From an uncultured Clostridia bacterium (GTDB lineage Bacteria; Bacillota; Clostridia; RUG12999): a DNA stretch of 64,000 bases. Shown here in pieces: positions 46,865 through 55,470 of the stretch; positions within the stretch are counted from its first letter, which is position 1, and each line of letters starts with the position of its first letter. The stretch spans positions 37,530 to 101,529 of the forward strand of contig CAMNSU010000002.1 in NCBI GenBank assembly GCA_946555455.1, in the 5' to 3' direction. The position numbers and the translations under genes were made by a program. Under the pieces are notes generated by a model, which searched no databases, was not told the origin of the DNA, and saw only the letters and a list, made by a program, of their open reading frames with translations.

Positions 46865-49800
46865 TTATTTCATCAGTTTCACGACAAGAGACCGTCCCTT
46901 AGAACCTTCAAAATTCGCTTTGATAACGGTGTCGCCGTTCACGTTTTCCACCGTCAGCCGCTCGTCGCATTCCGCTGCGGTATAGGTTCCTTTGATGGTG
47001 ACTGTTCCCTCTTGCAACAGTTTGGTCGGGTCGCAGATGGAAAGTTCGCGTCCACCTTCCGCCGCGCCGTCCATGACAATCATTGGCACGGAAGCTGTGA
47101 TATCATTCAAACTTCCTTTCTCCCAGAACACCATCCCTGTGATACCGAGCCCTTTTTCTTTCACTGCTTGCAACGCTTCTGTGTTGGACAGAATCTCAAT
47201 ATCGGGATTCTGGCTATATGCCGCAGTTTGCTCCGCCGTTTTTTCCGGCAGCAGCACATAAGCATATGTTTGTTTTGTCGGCGATACGCCATGGGAGAAC
47301 CATGTTTCCAAATAGGACACGCCGCTGTTTACAACCTTATCCAGTACCAAATTCCCGCCCTGCGGGAAATAGTACCCTGCAATGCCTTCCAAATGCATCC
47401 ACTTCGGATTTTCAAAAGGTTTCGTATAGGTGTTTGTTTTTTCCATTTTTGCGCCGTCCACTGTGACGGTTTCTGCGCCCAAAAGCTTTCCGGCATTCGG
47501 GTCAACCGTACTGTCTACCCGCATGGTACCGTCTGCGGAGGGCGGGAAGATTTTCAGTTCCGTGACGCTGTTCCACAGGCTGTTGGTGCGTCCATGCCCA
47601 TGATACCGCACATATTTTGCCGTGGTGTTTTTCATGTCATAGGCTTCCATGCTGACCGTGGTACCGCTCGCCTTGCCTTCCCAAACCTTCGTCCAGTTTT
47701 CGCCGTCCTGCGAAACCTCCAATTCAAAAATCGCCTGTTTCCCGTCCGTTCCGCCATATTGTGCAATACCCACATAGCCAATCGGCGCCGCTTCCTCCAG
47801 TTCATAAACCGCCCATGCTTCACCTTCTGCACTCCAGCGGGTTCCATAGTCATTATCAATGGTGTTTTCCACCACATTACCATCGTCAGCGGAGGAGGTC
47901 ACTTTGACAACCGGATATTCCTGTACGCCCGCAGACTCCGCTTTGACTTCAGCGGTTTCTGTTTTTTTCAGTTTTCTGTTTTCCACAACCGTCTGCACTT
48001 CAAAGCCGTCGTCGGCGTTGATGTCCGACCCCAGCGCCACCACTTCATCGTCAAACATGAACCACGATTTTTTTGCCATCAGGCTGCAGTCGTGCAGCGG
48101 CGCCGGTCCGCCGCCTCCGGTATCTGTAAAGTTTTCTACCACATCATTATGATAAGATTCCAGCTGCATTGCCGCCGTAGCATATAAGTCGCGCATACCT
48201 GCCGCCCCAACAAAGTCCTGATTGGTAAGCAGCATCTTGCTGTTCCTTACGCTCGCCGCTTCCCGCTCCTGCGTGTCCACCGTTGTGCCCGGCATGTGAT
48301 AGGGATTGGCTGATTTCCAATAACTGGAATCATAGGCGTTCGGGTCGTTTTTCACGTACATATAGAGCATTCCGTCGCCTTGATACCAGCCTTTCACATT
48401 GTTGTGATTGATACTCTCATATGCCGCAATCCGCGACGACGACATGGACAGCGCAAATCCGGAGGTATCTCTTTGGTGCATCACTGAATCGCCCGTATAA
48501 TATACTTTATTCTTATAATAAGGCTGCACCTGAATGCTGTCGTCCGCCAATATCTCCGATAGAAGGCTCGTTTGTTTCACATTCAGCGCACCATAAATCG
48601 TTTTCTTATTTGCCTCCGTCACGTTGCGTTTAATCAATTGTTTCAGCCGCAAATCGTCGTCCTTGCCAAACATGCCGACAAAGTCCAGCATGGCAGTGAC
48701 TGCAAACGCTGTATAAGTTGCTTCATTCCCTTTGGAACGTCCCGACTGCGCATTGGTCATGTTGCCGCCAAAAATCAGCGGCTGGAAGGTTTCATAGAGC
48801 CAGTTGCAGGAGTTATATTTATAAGGCGTGGCAAATTCAAACGCCGTTCCTGCCAAAATCCCTTGCAGCGCACACAGACGGTCCAGCAATGAACTGGTAC
48901 CATACGCCGTGGAATAGGCAAAATATTCATGCGTGATATATAAATCGTCCTCCTGCACACCGTTACCCGATTCCACCGGAACCAGCATGAGATTATAGTC
49001 GTCTACCATGGAACGCATCCATTCTGTGTCTTCTTGCAATGCCGCGGCAGCGGTGCCGCAATATACACGGCTTGCTGCGTCGCTGGGTATTTTCCCTGTC
49101 CGCATTGTTTTGCGCAGATGATTATAAAGCGAAAGGTATTTCTCAATTTTTTCCGGCGTTAAATCATCTTCCATAATCAATAGCGCATTACATAGCGGCT
49201 TTGCACTGCCGAAATACCAGTCCCACCAGTTATGCAGAGAGGTATCGCGCCAACCTCTACCCTCAATTTCCGCCTGTCCGTATAAGTTGTTATACAGCCA
49301 TTCAAAGGTACGCATAATCTCCCGCCGCAGGGCAGGGTCTTTATAATATTTACTGCCATAGGTACCATATGGCTCCACCAAGCGGTACATCATATTAAAC
49401 TGATTGGTCATATGTGCCGTTTCGGTTACAGGCGATTTTCCAAACAAGACTTCCGGATTCGCCCCTTTATTCAAAGCTGCCAGCGCGCCGGCACAGTTAT
49501 TGTCAAGTTTCTTAATTGCTTCCGCAACATATTCATCTTCCAAATCTTTGTTTTCGTCCCCCACCAGATAAACGCGCCATTTATCTTTCAGTTCCCGCCA
49601 ATCCTCCTGCTTAATCTCGGTTTCTTTTACGTTCATCATAATTGCCGCATTCCCCAGCATGGTTTTGTCCGCCAGCATCGCCGCAGTTTCTTCTTCCGTC
49701 CCAATGACAATCACGTTGCTGTCCATTTGGATGTCTTTGCCCAGTGCGCTCATGCATGGCGCAAGCGGCAGATAGACGTCGCCGTTTTCTGCAAACGGCA

Positions 49801-50707
49801 GTGCAGGGAACTCCCGCGCTTCGCCGTCCAGCGTATATGTTTTTTCTCCCGCTTTTGCCGCAAGCTTATGTCCGTTCCAATCAATGGTAACGCCGCCGTC
49901 CTGCGCCGCCGCTTCCGAGCCCAGCGCTTTAGCGAAAAACGCCGTCGGCGCAAAACTCATGCCCTCCGCCGTGGTGAGTTGTTCCTCTTTTTCCAGCGGA
50001 ATCGTTTCGCCGCCGCGGATAGCGTTCCACGCGAAATGCATCGCCATGGCGCCGCCGCCCAGCGTCTCATATACCTGCTGTTTCTGACTATATGGCACCG
50101 TCATACTCGCCGCTGCAAAACTGTCTTCCTCCCCAACTCTTTCCCCTTTTCCGTAAATAGAGGTGAGATACACGTCAGAGGTTTCGTTTGGCGTACAGCC
50201 CCAACCGTTCGCGCCAATCTGCGCGGTCTGCACCTTTGCCCAGTCGCCGAAATTTCCTTCTGTAAAATCCTCCACAGGGATTTCAAAGGTTTTCCAGCCC
50301 TCCCAGTTCAATATGATATCATATTTTTGATAGGACATGGTTTTTCCCGGCGTTGGTACATAGTCGCAATTAACGATAAAATATATCTTTGCACCATTTG
50401 CTTTTTCCGAATACATGTCAAAACAAATGTGCGAATACCTCGACCAATCCCGCTCTACTTTTTTAAAATTTAATGCTTTTGTTGCGTTATGGTTCGCCCA
50501 ATGCACCGAGCGGGTACGTCCATTTGTTGTTTTGGAGGACGGAAGTCCGCCTGAGTCAAAGATATTGCCGATATGTTCCAAATCAATCAGTACCGCGCCG
50601 TCTGCGCTGTCGCTGATATAGCCGTCCCATGCCGCACTGCACGGCGCCATTCCTAAGACACATGCCAGACAAAGCCAGAGCGCCAGCAATCTACTACCCT
50701 TCTTCAT
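46865..50707 (-). CDS. Secreted polysaccharide lyase family 8 (hyaluronate/chondroitin/xanthan lyase type)
   Basis: The protein has about 1280 residues. The signal peptide covers about 1-25. A beta-rich CBM-like region covers about 27-195, a Cu-amine-oxidase-N-like domain about 243-337 and the PL8 alpha/alpha toroid about 350-740. Catalytic residues match PL8: Asn493 (HNWWDW), His593 and Tyr602 (nine apart, in THEYFAYSTAYG). SMSSSRIAAYESIN and KGWYQGDGMLY open the beta-sandwich. A discoidin (F5/8C-like) domain at about 932-1054 is inserted after VVENRKL, and the lyase sandwich resumes at about 1070. It cleaves uronic-acid glycans by beta-elimination. The start is ATG at 50707, with GAGGAGG 10 nt away. 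No SLH domain. Confidence 0.92.
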   Translation of the reverse strand: MKKGSRLLALWLCLACVLGMAPCSAAWDGYISDSADGAVLIDLEHIGNIFDSGGLPSSKTTNGRTRSVHWANHNATKALNFKKVERDWSRYSHICFDMYSEKANGAKIYFIVNCDYVPTPGKTMSYQKYDIILNWEGWKTFEIPVEDFTEGNFGDWAKVQTAQIGANGWGCTPNETSDVYLTSIYGKGERVGEEDSFAAASMTVPYSQKQQVYETLGGGAMAMHFAWNAIRGGETIPLEKEEQLTTAEGMSFAPTAFFAKALGSEAAAQDGGVTIDWNGHKLAAKAGEKTYTLDGEAREFPALPFAENGDVYLPLAPCMSALGKDIQMDSNVIVIGTEEETAAMLADKTMLGNAAIMMNVKETEIKQEDWRELKDKWRVYLVGDENKDLEDEYVAEAIKKLDNNCAGALAALNKGANPEVLFGKSPVTETAHMTNQFNMMYRLVEPYGTYGSKYYKDPALRREIMRTFEWLYNNLYGQAEIEGRGWRDTSLHNWWDWYFGSAKPLCNALLIMEDDLTPEKIEKYLSLYNHLRKTMRTGKIPSDAASRVYCGTAAAALQEDTEWMRSMVDDYNLMLVPVESGNGVQEDDLYITHEYFAYSTAYGTSSLLDRLCALQGILAGTAFEFATPYKYNSCNWLYETFQPLIFGGNMTNAQSGRSKGNEATYTAFAVTAMLDFVGMFGKDDDLRLKQLIKRNVTEANKKTIYGALNVKQTSLLSEILADDSIQVQPYYKNKVYYTGDSVMHQRDTSGFALSMSSSRIAAYESINHNNVKGWYQGDGMLYMYVKNDPNAYDSSYWKSANPYHMPGTTVDTQEREAASVRNSKMLLTNQDFVGAAGMRDLYATAAMQLESYHNDVVENFTDTGGGGPAPLHDCSLMAKKSWFMFDDEVVALGSDINADDGFEVQTVVENRKLKKTETAEVKAESAGVQEYPVVKVTSSADDGNVVENTIDNDYGTRWSAEGEAWAVYELEEAAPIGYVGIAQYGGTDGKQAIFELEVSQDGENWTKVWEGKASGTTVSMEAYDMKNTTAKYVRYHGHGRTNSLWNSVTELKIFPPSADGTMRVDSTVDPNAGKLLGAETVTVDGAKMEKTNTYTKPFENPKWMHLEGIAGYYFPQGGNLVLDKVVNSGVSYLETWFSHGVSPTKQTYAYVLLPEKTAEQTAAYSQNPDIEILSNTEALQAVKEKGLGITGMVFWEKGSLNDITASVPMIVMDGAAEGGRELSICDPTKLLQEGTVTIKGTYTAAECDERLTVENVNGDTVIKANFEGSKGRSLVVKLMK

Positions 50708-50712
50708 GTATT

Positions 50713-51747
50713 TCAAACCTCCTCGCTTTCTTTTCGACCGAATTGTTTCAGAATTTCCTCAAATAAAATCATATGCGTCCGGTAAATTTCGGGATAATCC
50801 TGCGCCCCTTCATATGCCAAGCCCTGATTGCTTTCATAGGTCACACAAAGTTCTCCGCTGAAATGGCTCAGTGCAGAGGTTAGATTAAAGGACGACGGCG
50901 GTCGGTTTTGCTCGCCCCTGTCCATAGGTGTGACGCGGTAGGGAATTTGTTCCGCCGCGCACCGCGCCGCCACCCGTTCCTCCAGCTCCATTGCCCGCTG
51001 TTTTAATAGCTCCGGCGCATATGCCGGTTTTAAAATACACCCCTTGGTATTGGCGCCGCCGTGCAGCAGCACTGTTATATCCGGCACATAGCTGTCCGTA
51101 ATATTAAACAAAATCTGCGTTTCCGGCGCTTTTTTGCCAAAAAAATCATCATGCATGAGATTGATACCGTCGTCGTTGAAATACGCGCCTAAAAATCCCG
51201 CCTGGTCTTTTATCGGATGGATTTTCTTGCAGTCCGGATAGCCGCACAGGCTGCCGTCCTTCCATGTCCCTTGATTATAGTAGCGCAGTTGTTCAAAACT
51301 TTTTCCGACCATGCTGTCAAATGGAATCCTGCTTCTGCCGTCGGGATTGACGCAGGGAAGAATCAAAAGAGTGGCTTCCCTGCTAAGCTCCTGCAACGCC
51401 GCGCCGCTGCTGCCCGCCAAATCTTCGCCCGCTTCCAATATGTGAAGCAAATTCAGCAAAGCTGCCACGCCTTCAAATTCGCCGCCGTGAATGCACCCTA
51501 CCAGCAAAATCGTGGGGCGATAGTCTGCCGCCGATTTATCCGCATAGCAGCTCGGGGCGCCCGCCCCCAGTGCGCAGCTCATGTTCGCCGTGCGCTTTAA
51601 GGCGTTTTTCTCTCCATAGCGCACCAGATAAATCGGCCGCCCGCCGGCAGAATAGCCCGCCGTCTCCACGGTTCCTTTTTGCACGCGTCCTACCGCTTCT
51701 TCCACGTCTTTCAAACTCGTTTTCCAATAATTCGGTATCTCTCCCAC
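50713..51747 (-). CDS. M14-family zinc carboxypeptidase, cytoplasmic
   Basis: The protein has about 344 residues. The zinc ligands are in LVGCIHGGEFEG (HxxE) and in LLHGGANT; the catalytic Glu is in LCVTYESNQG; NPDGR and NRPPSSFN lie in the substrate pocket. No signal peptide is visible, so it acts inside the cell or is a non-classical secreted form. M14 peptidases remove C-terminal residues; some act on peptidoglycan or amino-acid conjugates. The start is GTG, with AAGGAG about 8 nt upstream. It lies between the sugar permeases and the lyase, 5 bp before the lyase start, so it probably belongs to the locus. Its substrate there is unclear. Confidence 0.85.
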   Translation of the reverse strand: MGEIPNYWKTSLKDVEEAVGRVQKGTVETAGYSAGGRPIYLVRYGEKNALKRTANMSCALGAGAPSCYADKSAADYRPTILLVGCIHGGEFEGVAALLNLLHILEAGEDLAGSSGAALQELSREATLLILPCVNPDGRSRIPFDSMVGKSFEQLRYYNQGTWKDGSLCGYPDCKKIHPIKDQAGFLGAYFNDDGINLMHDDFFGKKAPETQILFNITDSYVPDITVLLHGGANTKGCILKPAYAPELLKQRAMELEERVAARCAAEQIPYRVTPMDRGEQNRPPSSFNLTSALSHFSGELCVTYESNQGLAYEGAQDYPEIYRTHMILFEEILKQFGRKESEEV

Positions 51748-51809
51748 GCTTTCATCTCCTTTTTCCCGCCGTCCCCATTGTCTCTGCCACAAAGGGCGGA
51801 ATCCAAACG

Positions 51810-52691
51810 CTATCCTTTAATTGCGCCAATCATCACGCCTTTAACAAAATATTTCTGAATAAACGGATAGACGCACAAAATCGGCACGGTGGATACCACA
51901 ATCGTTGCATATTTCACATTTTCGGCATAGGCAAGCGCCTCGTCCGCCGTGCCTGTTGCCGCAACCGCCGCCGTGTTATTCTGAATCAGGATTTCCCTCA
52001 GTACCAATTGCAGCGGGAACAAATTTCTGCTGTCCAGATAAATCATCGCATTAAAGAAATCATTCCAAAGCGCCACCAGATAATACAGGGAAATCACGGC
52101 AATAATGGGTTTTGCAAGCGGTATCATGATTTTCAGCAAAATACTGTAATCATTCGCGCCGTCTATTTTCGCCGCTTCCTCCAGTTCGTAGGGCATACTT
52201 TTAAAATAGGATATCGTAATAATCAAATTATAGGTGTTAATGGCATGAGGAACAATCATTGCCAGCGGCGAATCCAACATGCCAACGCCTTTTACCACAA
52301 GGTAGGTCGGAATCAATCCGCCGGAAAAATACATTGTGAAAAGTATCATAAACGTGAGAATATTTTTGCCCGGCAGTCCTTTGCGCGTGAGTCCGAATGC
52401 CGCTGTCACAGTGAGTATCACGCTCAGCAGACCGCCGCTGACAACATATATCAAAGTGTTGCGGTATCCGGTCCATATCTGTGCGCTCTGCATAACTTCT
52501 TTATAGGTATACAGCGCGATTCCTTTCGGATAAAACAGCAGTCCGTTGCTTGCCAATATTTCAACCGGGTCACTGATAGATGCTATTAACACGTAGTAAC
52601 AAGGGTACAGTGTGACAACAACCAGCAATCCCAAAACGATATAATTGCACACATCAAAGATGCGGCTTCCAATACTTTTTTGATTTATCAT
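51810..52691 (-). CDS. Carbohydrate ABC transporter permease (LplC/CUT1 family)
   Basis: The protein has 293 residues and six membrane helices. The binding-protein-dependent permease loop is ELEEAAKIDGANDYSILLKIMIPLAKP, with the EAA-x3-G arrangement. The C-terminus GVMIGAIKG is typical of LplC/YtcP. It forms a heterodimeric channel with the LplB-like permease encoded 13 bp upstream. No ATPase is in the window; such transporters use a shared MsmX-type ATPase. SD GGGGAGGTGA is present. Confidence 0.94.
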   Translation of the reverse strand: MINQKSIGSRIFDVCNYIVLGLLVVVTLYPCYYVLIASISDPVEILASNGLLFYPKGIALYTYKEVMQSAQIWTGYRNTLIYVVSGGLLSVILTVTAAFGLTRKGLPGKNILTFMILFTMYFSGGLIPTYLVVKGVGMLDSPLAMIVPHAINTYNLIITISYFKSMPYELEEAAKIDGANDYSILLKIMIPLAKPIIAVISLYYLVALWNDFFNAMIYLDSRNLFPLQLVLREILIQNNTAAVAATGTADEALAYAENVKYATIVVSTVPILCVYPFIQKYFVKGVMIGAIKG

Positions 52692-52704
52692 GTTGTCACC
52701 TCCC

Positions 52705-53649
52705 CTACCACAAACCGTCGCCGGTTGCTTTTTTACTGCAATAATTTGCTGATATGAGCAAAATAAAATTTATCACGGAATTGAACATGCCGACCGCTGC
52801 CGAATAACTGTAGTCGCCCTCCAGCAAACCGCGCCGGTATACGTATGTCGAAATGACGTCCGCCGTCTCATAGATAGACGGATTATACAGCAATATGATT
52901 TTTTCATAGCCGATTGTCAGCATGGAACCGACACGCATAATCAGTAAAATGATAATGGTCGGCATAATGCCAGGCAGCGTGATGTGCCACGCTTTGCCAA
53001 ACCGTCCCGCACCGTCGATTGTCGCCGCTTCATACAGTTCCTGGTCAATGGACGAGATGGTGGCAATATAGATAATGCTGTCCCAGCCGATTTTTTGCCA
53101 GATTTCCGACAAAACATAAATCGGATAAAAATATTTCGGTTCTGTCATGAAAGAAATTTTGTTTCCGCCAAACAATTCCCGCACCGCGTTAATCATGCCG
53201 TCGCTGGATACGAACGTCAGTATCATGCTGGAAATGACAACCGTGGAAATGAAATGCGGCATATAGGTAATCGTTTGAACCGTCTTTTTATACCATGTAC
53301 ACCTGATTTCATTCAGCAGCAATGCCAACAGAATCGGCGCCGGAAACCCAAACACCAAATTCAGCACATTGATGCTGATGGTATTGCGCAGCAGCTGCCA
53401 AAATTTATAGTTCCCTATAAAATCCGCAAAATTTTTCAAACCAACAAACGGACTGTTTAATATCCCTTTGGTAATGGAAAACTTTTGAAACGCAATCACA
53501 TTGCCAAACATAGGCAGATAGCGGAATATCAGGTAAAACAAAATCGTTGGCAGCAAAATAATATAGATGTGTTTATATTTCAGAATTCTCGACCACGTGC
53601 TTTGCTTATTTATCACAGCGGCAGCGTTTTTCTGTACCTTTGCTATCAA
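52705..53649 (-). CDS. Carbohydrate ABC transporter permease (LplB family)
   Basis: The protein has 314 residues and six membrane helices. The EAA loop is LYEAATIDGAGRFGKAWHITLPGI. An N-terminal extension of about 25 residues before helix 1 is normal for LplB/YteP. The start is TTG at 53649, with GGAG about 9 nt upstream. It pairs with the LplC-like permease downstream and the binding lipoprotein 12 bp upstream. Confidence 0.94.
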   Translation of the reverse strand: MIAKVQKNAAAVINKQSTWSRILKYKHIYIILLPTILFYLIFRYLPMFGNVIAFQKFSITKGILNSPFVGLKNFADFIGNYKFWQLLRNTISINVLNLVFGFPAPILLALLLNEIRCTWYKKTVQTITYMPHFISTVVISSMILTFVSSDGMINAVRELFGGNKISFMTEPKYFYPIYVLSEIWQKIGWDSIIYIATISSIDQELYEAATIDGAGRFGKAWHITLPGIMPTIIILLIMRVGSMLTIGYEKIILLYNPSIYETADVISTYVYRRGLLEGDYSYSAAVGMFNSVINFILLISANYCSKKATGDGLW

Positions 53650-53661
53650 AATATTCCACTC

Positions 53662-55251
53662 CTATCTCTTGTTATAGCGTTCCAGCGCACGGTTATAGAT
53701 TGCTAAAACGTCTTCAATACCCATGGACTGAATTTTGCTGCGAATCGCCGCAAGTTCGGAAATATTGCTGTTGCCGATGACGATTTTGTTCAGCTGCTCG
53801 CTGACATAAGTTTTAATCTGTGACATCTTCTGCGCGATTTCCTCATTTTCCTCTGCCGTGAAATTCAGCGACGGCAGGATACCGTCCGTTTTTGCGCTTT
53901 CGCTCCATGTTTCAATGGATTCTTTGCCCCATGAGGTCAATATCTGTTCACAATATCTCCAGTCCTGCAAGGTCGGGAAGTTTGACTGGTAAGCGCCTAG
54001 TGTCAATCCGCACATTTCTTGCTGCGATTTTCCGTTGGGGTTATGGAAAATATATTCGTCGGACAGCTTCGGATAATCATTCTCCCAGTGGAAACTTACG
54101 CCTTCTTTTCCGAAATTCATGTATTCTACGCCTTTGCCGCCATAGAAATTGTCCAGCCATTTCAGGCTGCCGGCAGCATTTTTGTTTGCCGTGGTCACGG
54201 CAATGGAAGGCGCGGTTGCGTCTTGGGTATAACTTGCATCATAGACGTTATTCATTCCCGGCGTTTTTGCAAAATGCGGCGTACCTACCACTTTTCTGCC
54301 ACTATTTTTCATGTTGCTATAATAGTTTCCGGGCTGCAGGGAATAGACAAATCCAACTTTGTCATTCATGACCTTGTTGTCCATTTTATCACGTTCGTTG
54401 AGCAAATAGTCTACGTCAATCAGACCTTCGCTGTAGAGTTTTGTAATGAATCCGAGTCCTTCTTCAAATTCGTTCTCCAAAACACCGTATGCCACTTTTC
54501 CGTCTTTCACATAAAAATCGTTCGTTGTGCCAAATCCCCAAAGCAAATGGTCGATTGCCTGTGCAGTTTCTTCAAATTTTACGCCCGACATCGGGATTTC
54601 GTCCGCGATACCGTTGCCATTGGGGTCTCTTGTTTTAAAAGCTTTGAGCACTTCATAAAGTTCGTCCGGTGTTTTCGGCATTTCCAAGCCCAGTTTCTCC
54701 AGCCAGTCCTGCCGAATCTGCGGTCCTTGGAACACTTTCAATTCTTTGTCTTTCCGAATAAACGGTATGTAATAAATTTCGCCGCTGTCATCCATATATT
54801 GTTTTTTCACATCGGGACGTTCCTCATTATACGCCGTCAAATTCGGCATATATTTTTCTATCAGCGCCGCCAGCGGAATAATCACATCATCTTCCGCATA
54901 CATTGCCGCGCCGCCCGCTACGCCGCTCCAGTTATATACAATCATGTCCGGCAGATTTCCGGAAGCAATGAGCAGATTGAATTTTTCTTCCGCTGCACTC
55001 CCTGCCGGATGCGTCCATTCCACGTGGCAGCCTGTCATTTCTTCCATAAGCTGGAACGGCAACATATCATTGTTGTCTTTTCCGCCCGCTTTGATTGTAT
55101 AATTCCCCATACTGCAAAAAATGCTGAGTGTTTTTGGCATTTCACCGCTTCCTTCATCTGTAACGGTGGTCTGACCCTGTCCGCAGCCCGCCAGCCCAAG
55201 CAGCATTGCTGCCGCTGCTGTCCAAGCGATTGCTTTTTTAATTTTTTTCAT
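53662..55251 (-). CDS. Oligosaccharide-binding lipoprotein (family 1, LipO/YtcQ-type)
   Basis: The protein has 529 residues. The signal is AIAWTAAAAMLLGLAGCGQG, with lipobox Cys at about 23. Family features include the N-terminal strand LSIFCSMGNYTI, WTHPAGSAAEEKFNLLIASG and the EF-hand-like loop RDPNGNGIADEIP that binds calcium in related alginate- and oligosaccharide-binding proteins. It delivers oligosaccharides to the LplB/LplC permeases and heads the operon. The DNGNGxADE-type loop suggests an acidic oligosaccharide, which would suit lyase products; this is inference. SD GGAGGA is present. Confidence 0.93.
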   Translation of the reverse strand: MKKIKKAIAWTAAAAMLLGLAGCGQGQTTVTDEGSGEMPKTLSIFCSMGNYTIKAGGKDNNDMLPFQLMEEMTGCHVEWTHPAGSAAEEKFNLLIASGNLPDMIVYNWSGVAGGAAMYAEDDVIIPLAALIEKYMPNLTAYNEERPDVKKQYMDDSGEIYYIPFIRKDKELKVFQGPQIRQDWLEKLGLEMPKTPDELYEVLKAFKTRDPNGNGIADEIPMSGVKFEETAQAIDHLLWGFGTTNDFYVKDGKVAYGVLENEFEEGLGFITKLYSEGLIDVDYLLNERDKMDNKVMNDKVGFVYSLQPGNYYSNMKNSGRKVVGTPHFAKTPGMNNVYDASYTQDATAPSIAVTTANKNAAGSLKWLDNFYGGKGVEYMNFGKEGVSFHWENDYPKLSDEYIFHNPNGKSQQEMCGLTLGAYQSNFPTLQDWRYCEQILTSWGKESIETWSESAKTDGILPSLNFTAEENEEIAQKMSQIKTYVSEQLNKIVIGNSNISELAAIRSKIQSMGIEDVLAIYNRALERYNKR

Positions 55252-55324
55252 AATGATATCCTCCTTCTTTTTCGTAACATCTTTTCTCTCTCGTCCGTGA
55301 TTGGTTCTCTTTGCTTATGAATCC

Positions 55325-55353
55325 ATTGTAGCACGATACAGATAGCTGGACAA
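55325..55353 (-). promoter_or_regulatory. Promoter for the polysaccharide utilisation operon
   Basis: On the minus strand TTGTCC (55348-55353), a 17-nt spacer and TACAAT (55325-55330) lie about 75 bp upstream of the binding lipoprotein start. The -35 is weak, as expected for an activated promoter. Two loosely matching 13-bp direct repeats (55352-55364 and 55371-55383, 9 of 13 identical) reach into the -35 and may bind the AraC-type regulator. Confidence 0.7.
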
Positions 55354-55406
55354 CAGTTATATTTTGGGATACCGTTCATATTTAAAATTTTTTCCGAAAT
55401 AAGGAA

Positions 55407-55446
55407 AAAAACGGAGTATTCCATTTTTGCGAAATACTCCGTTTTT
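55407..55446 (-). terminator. Terminator after the AraC-type regulator
   Basis: AAAAACGGAGTATT (55407-55420) pairs perfectly with AATACTCCGTTTTT (55433-55446) around a 12-nt loop, 25 bp after the regulator stop. Confidence 0.85.
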
Positions 55447-55470
55447 GCGTTTTTCAGTTTTTTTGCGGCA

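Noticed and set aside
54019..55320. Plus-strand frame of 433 codons opposite the sugar-binding lipoprotein
   Set aside because: Shadow frame; the minus-strand lipoprotein has a lipobox, SD and family motifs.
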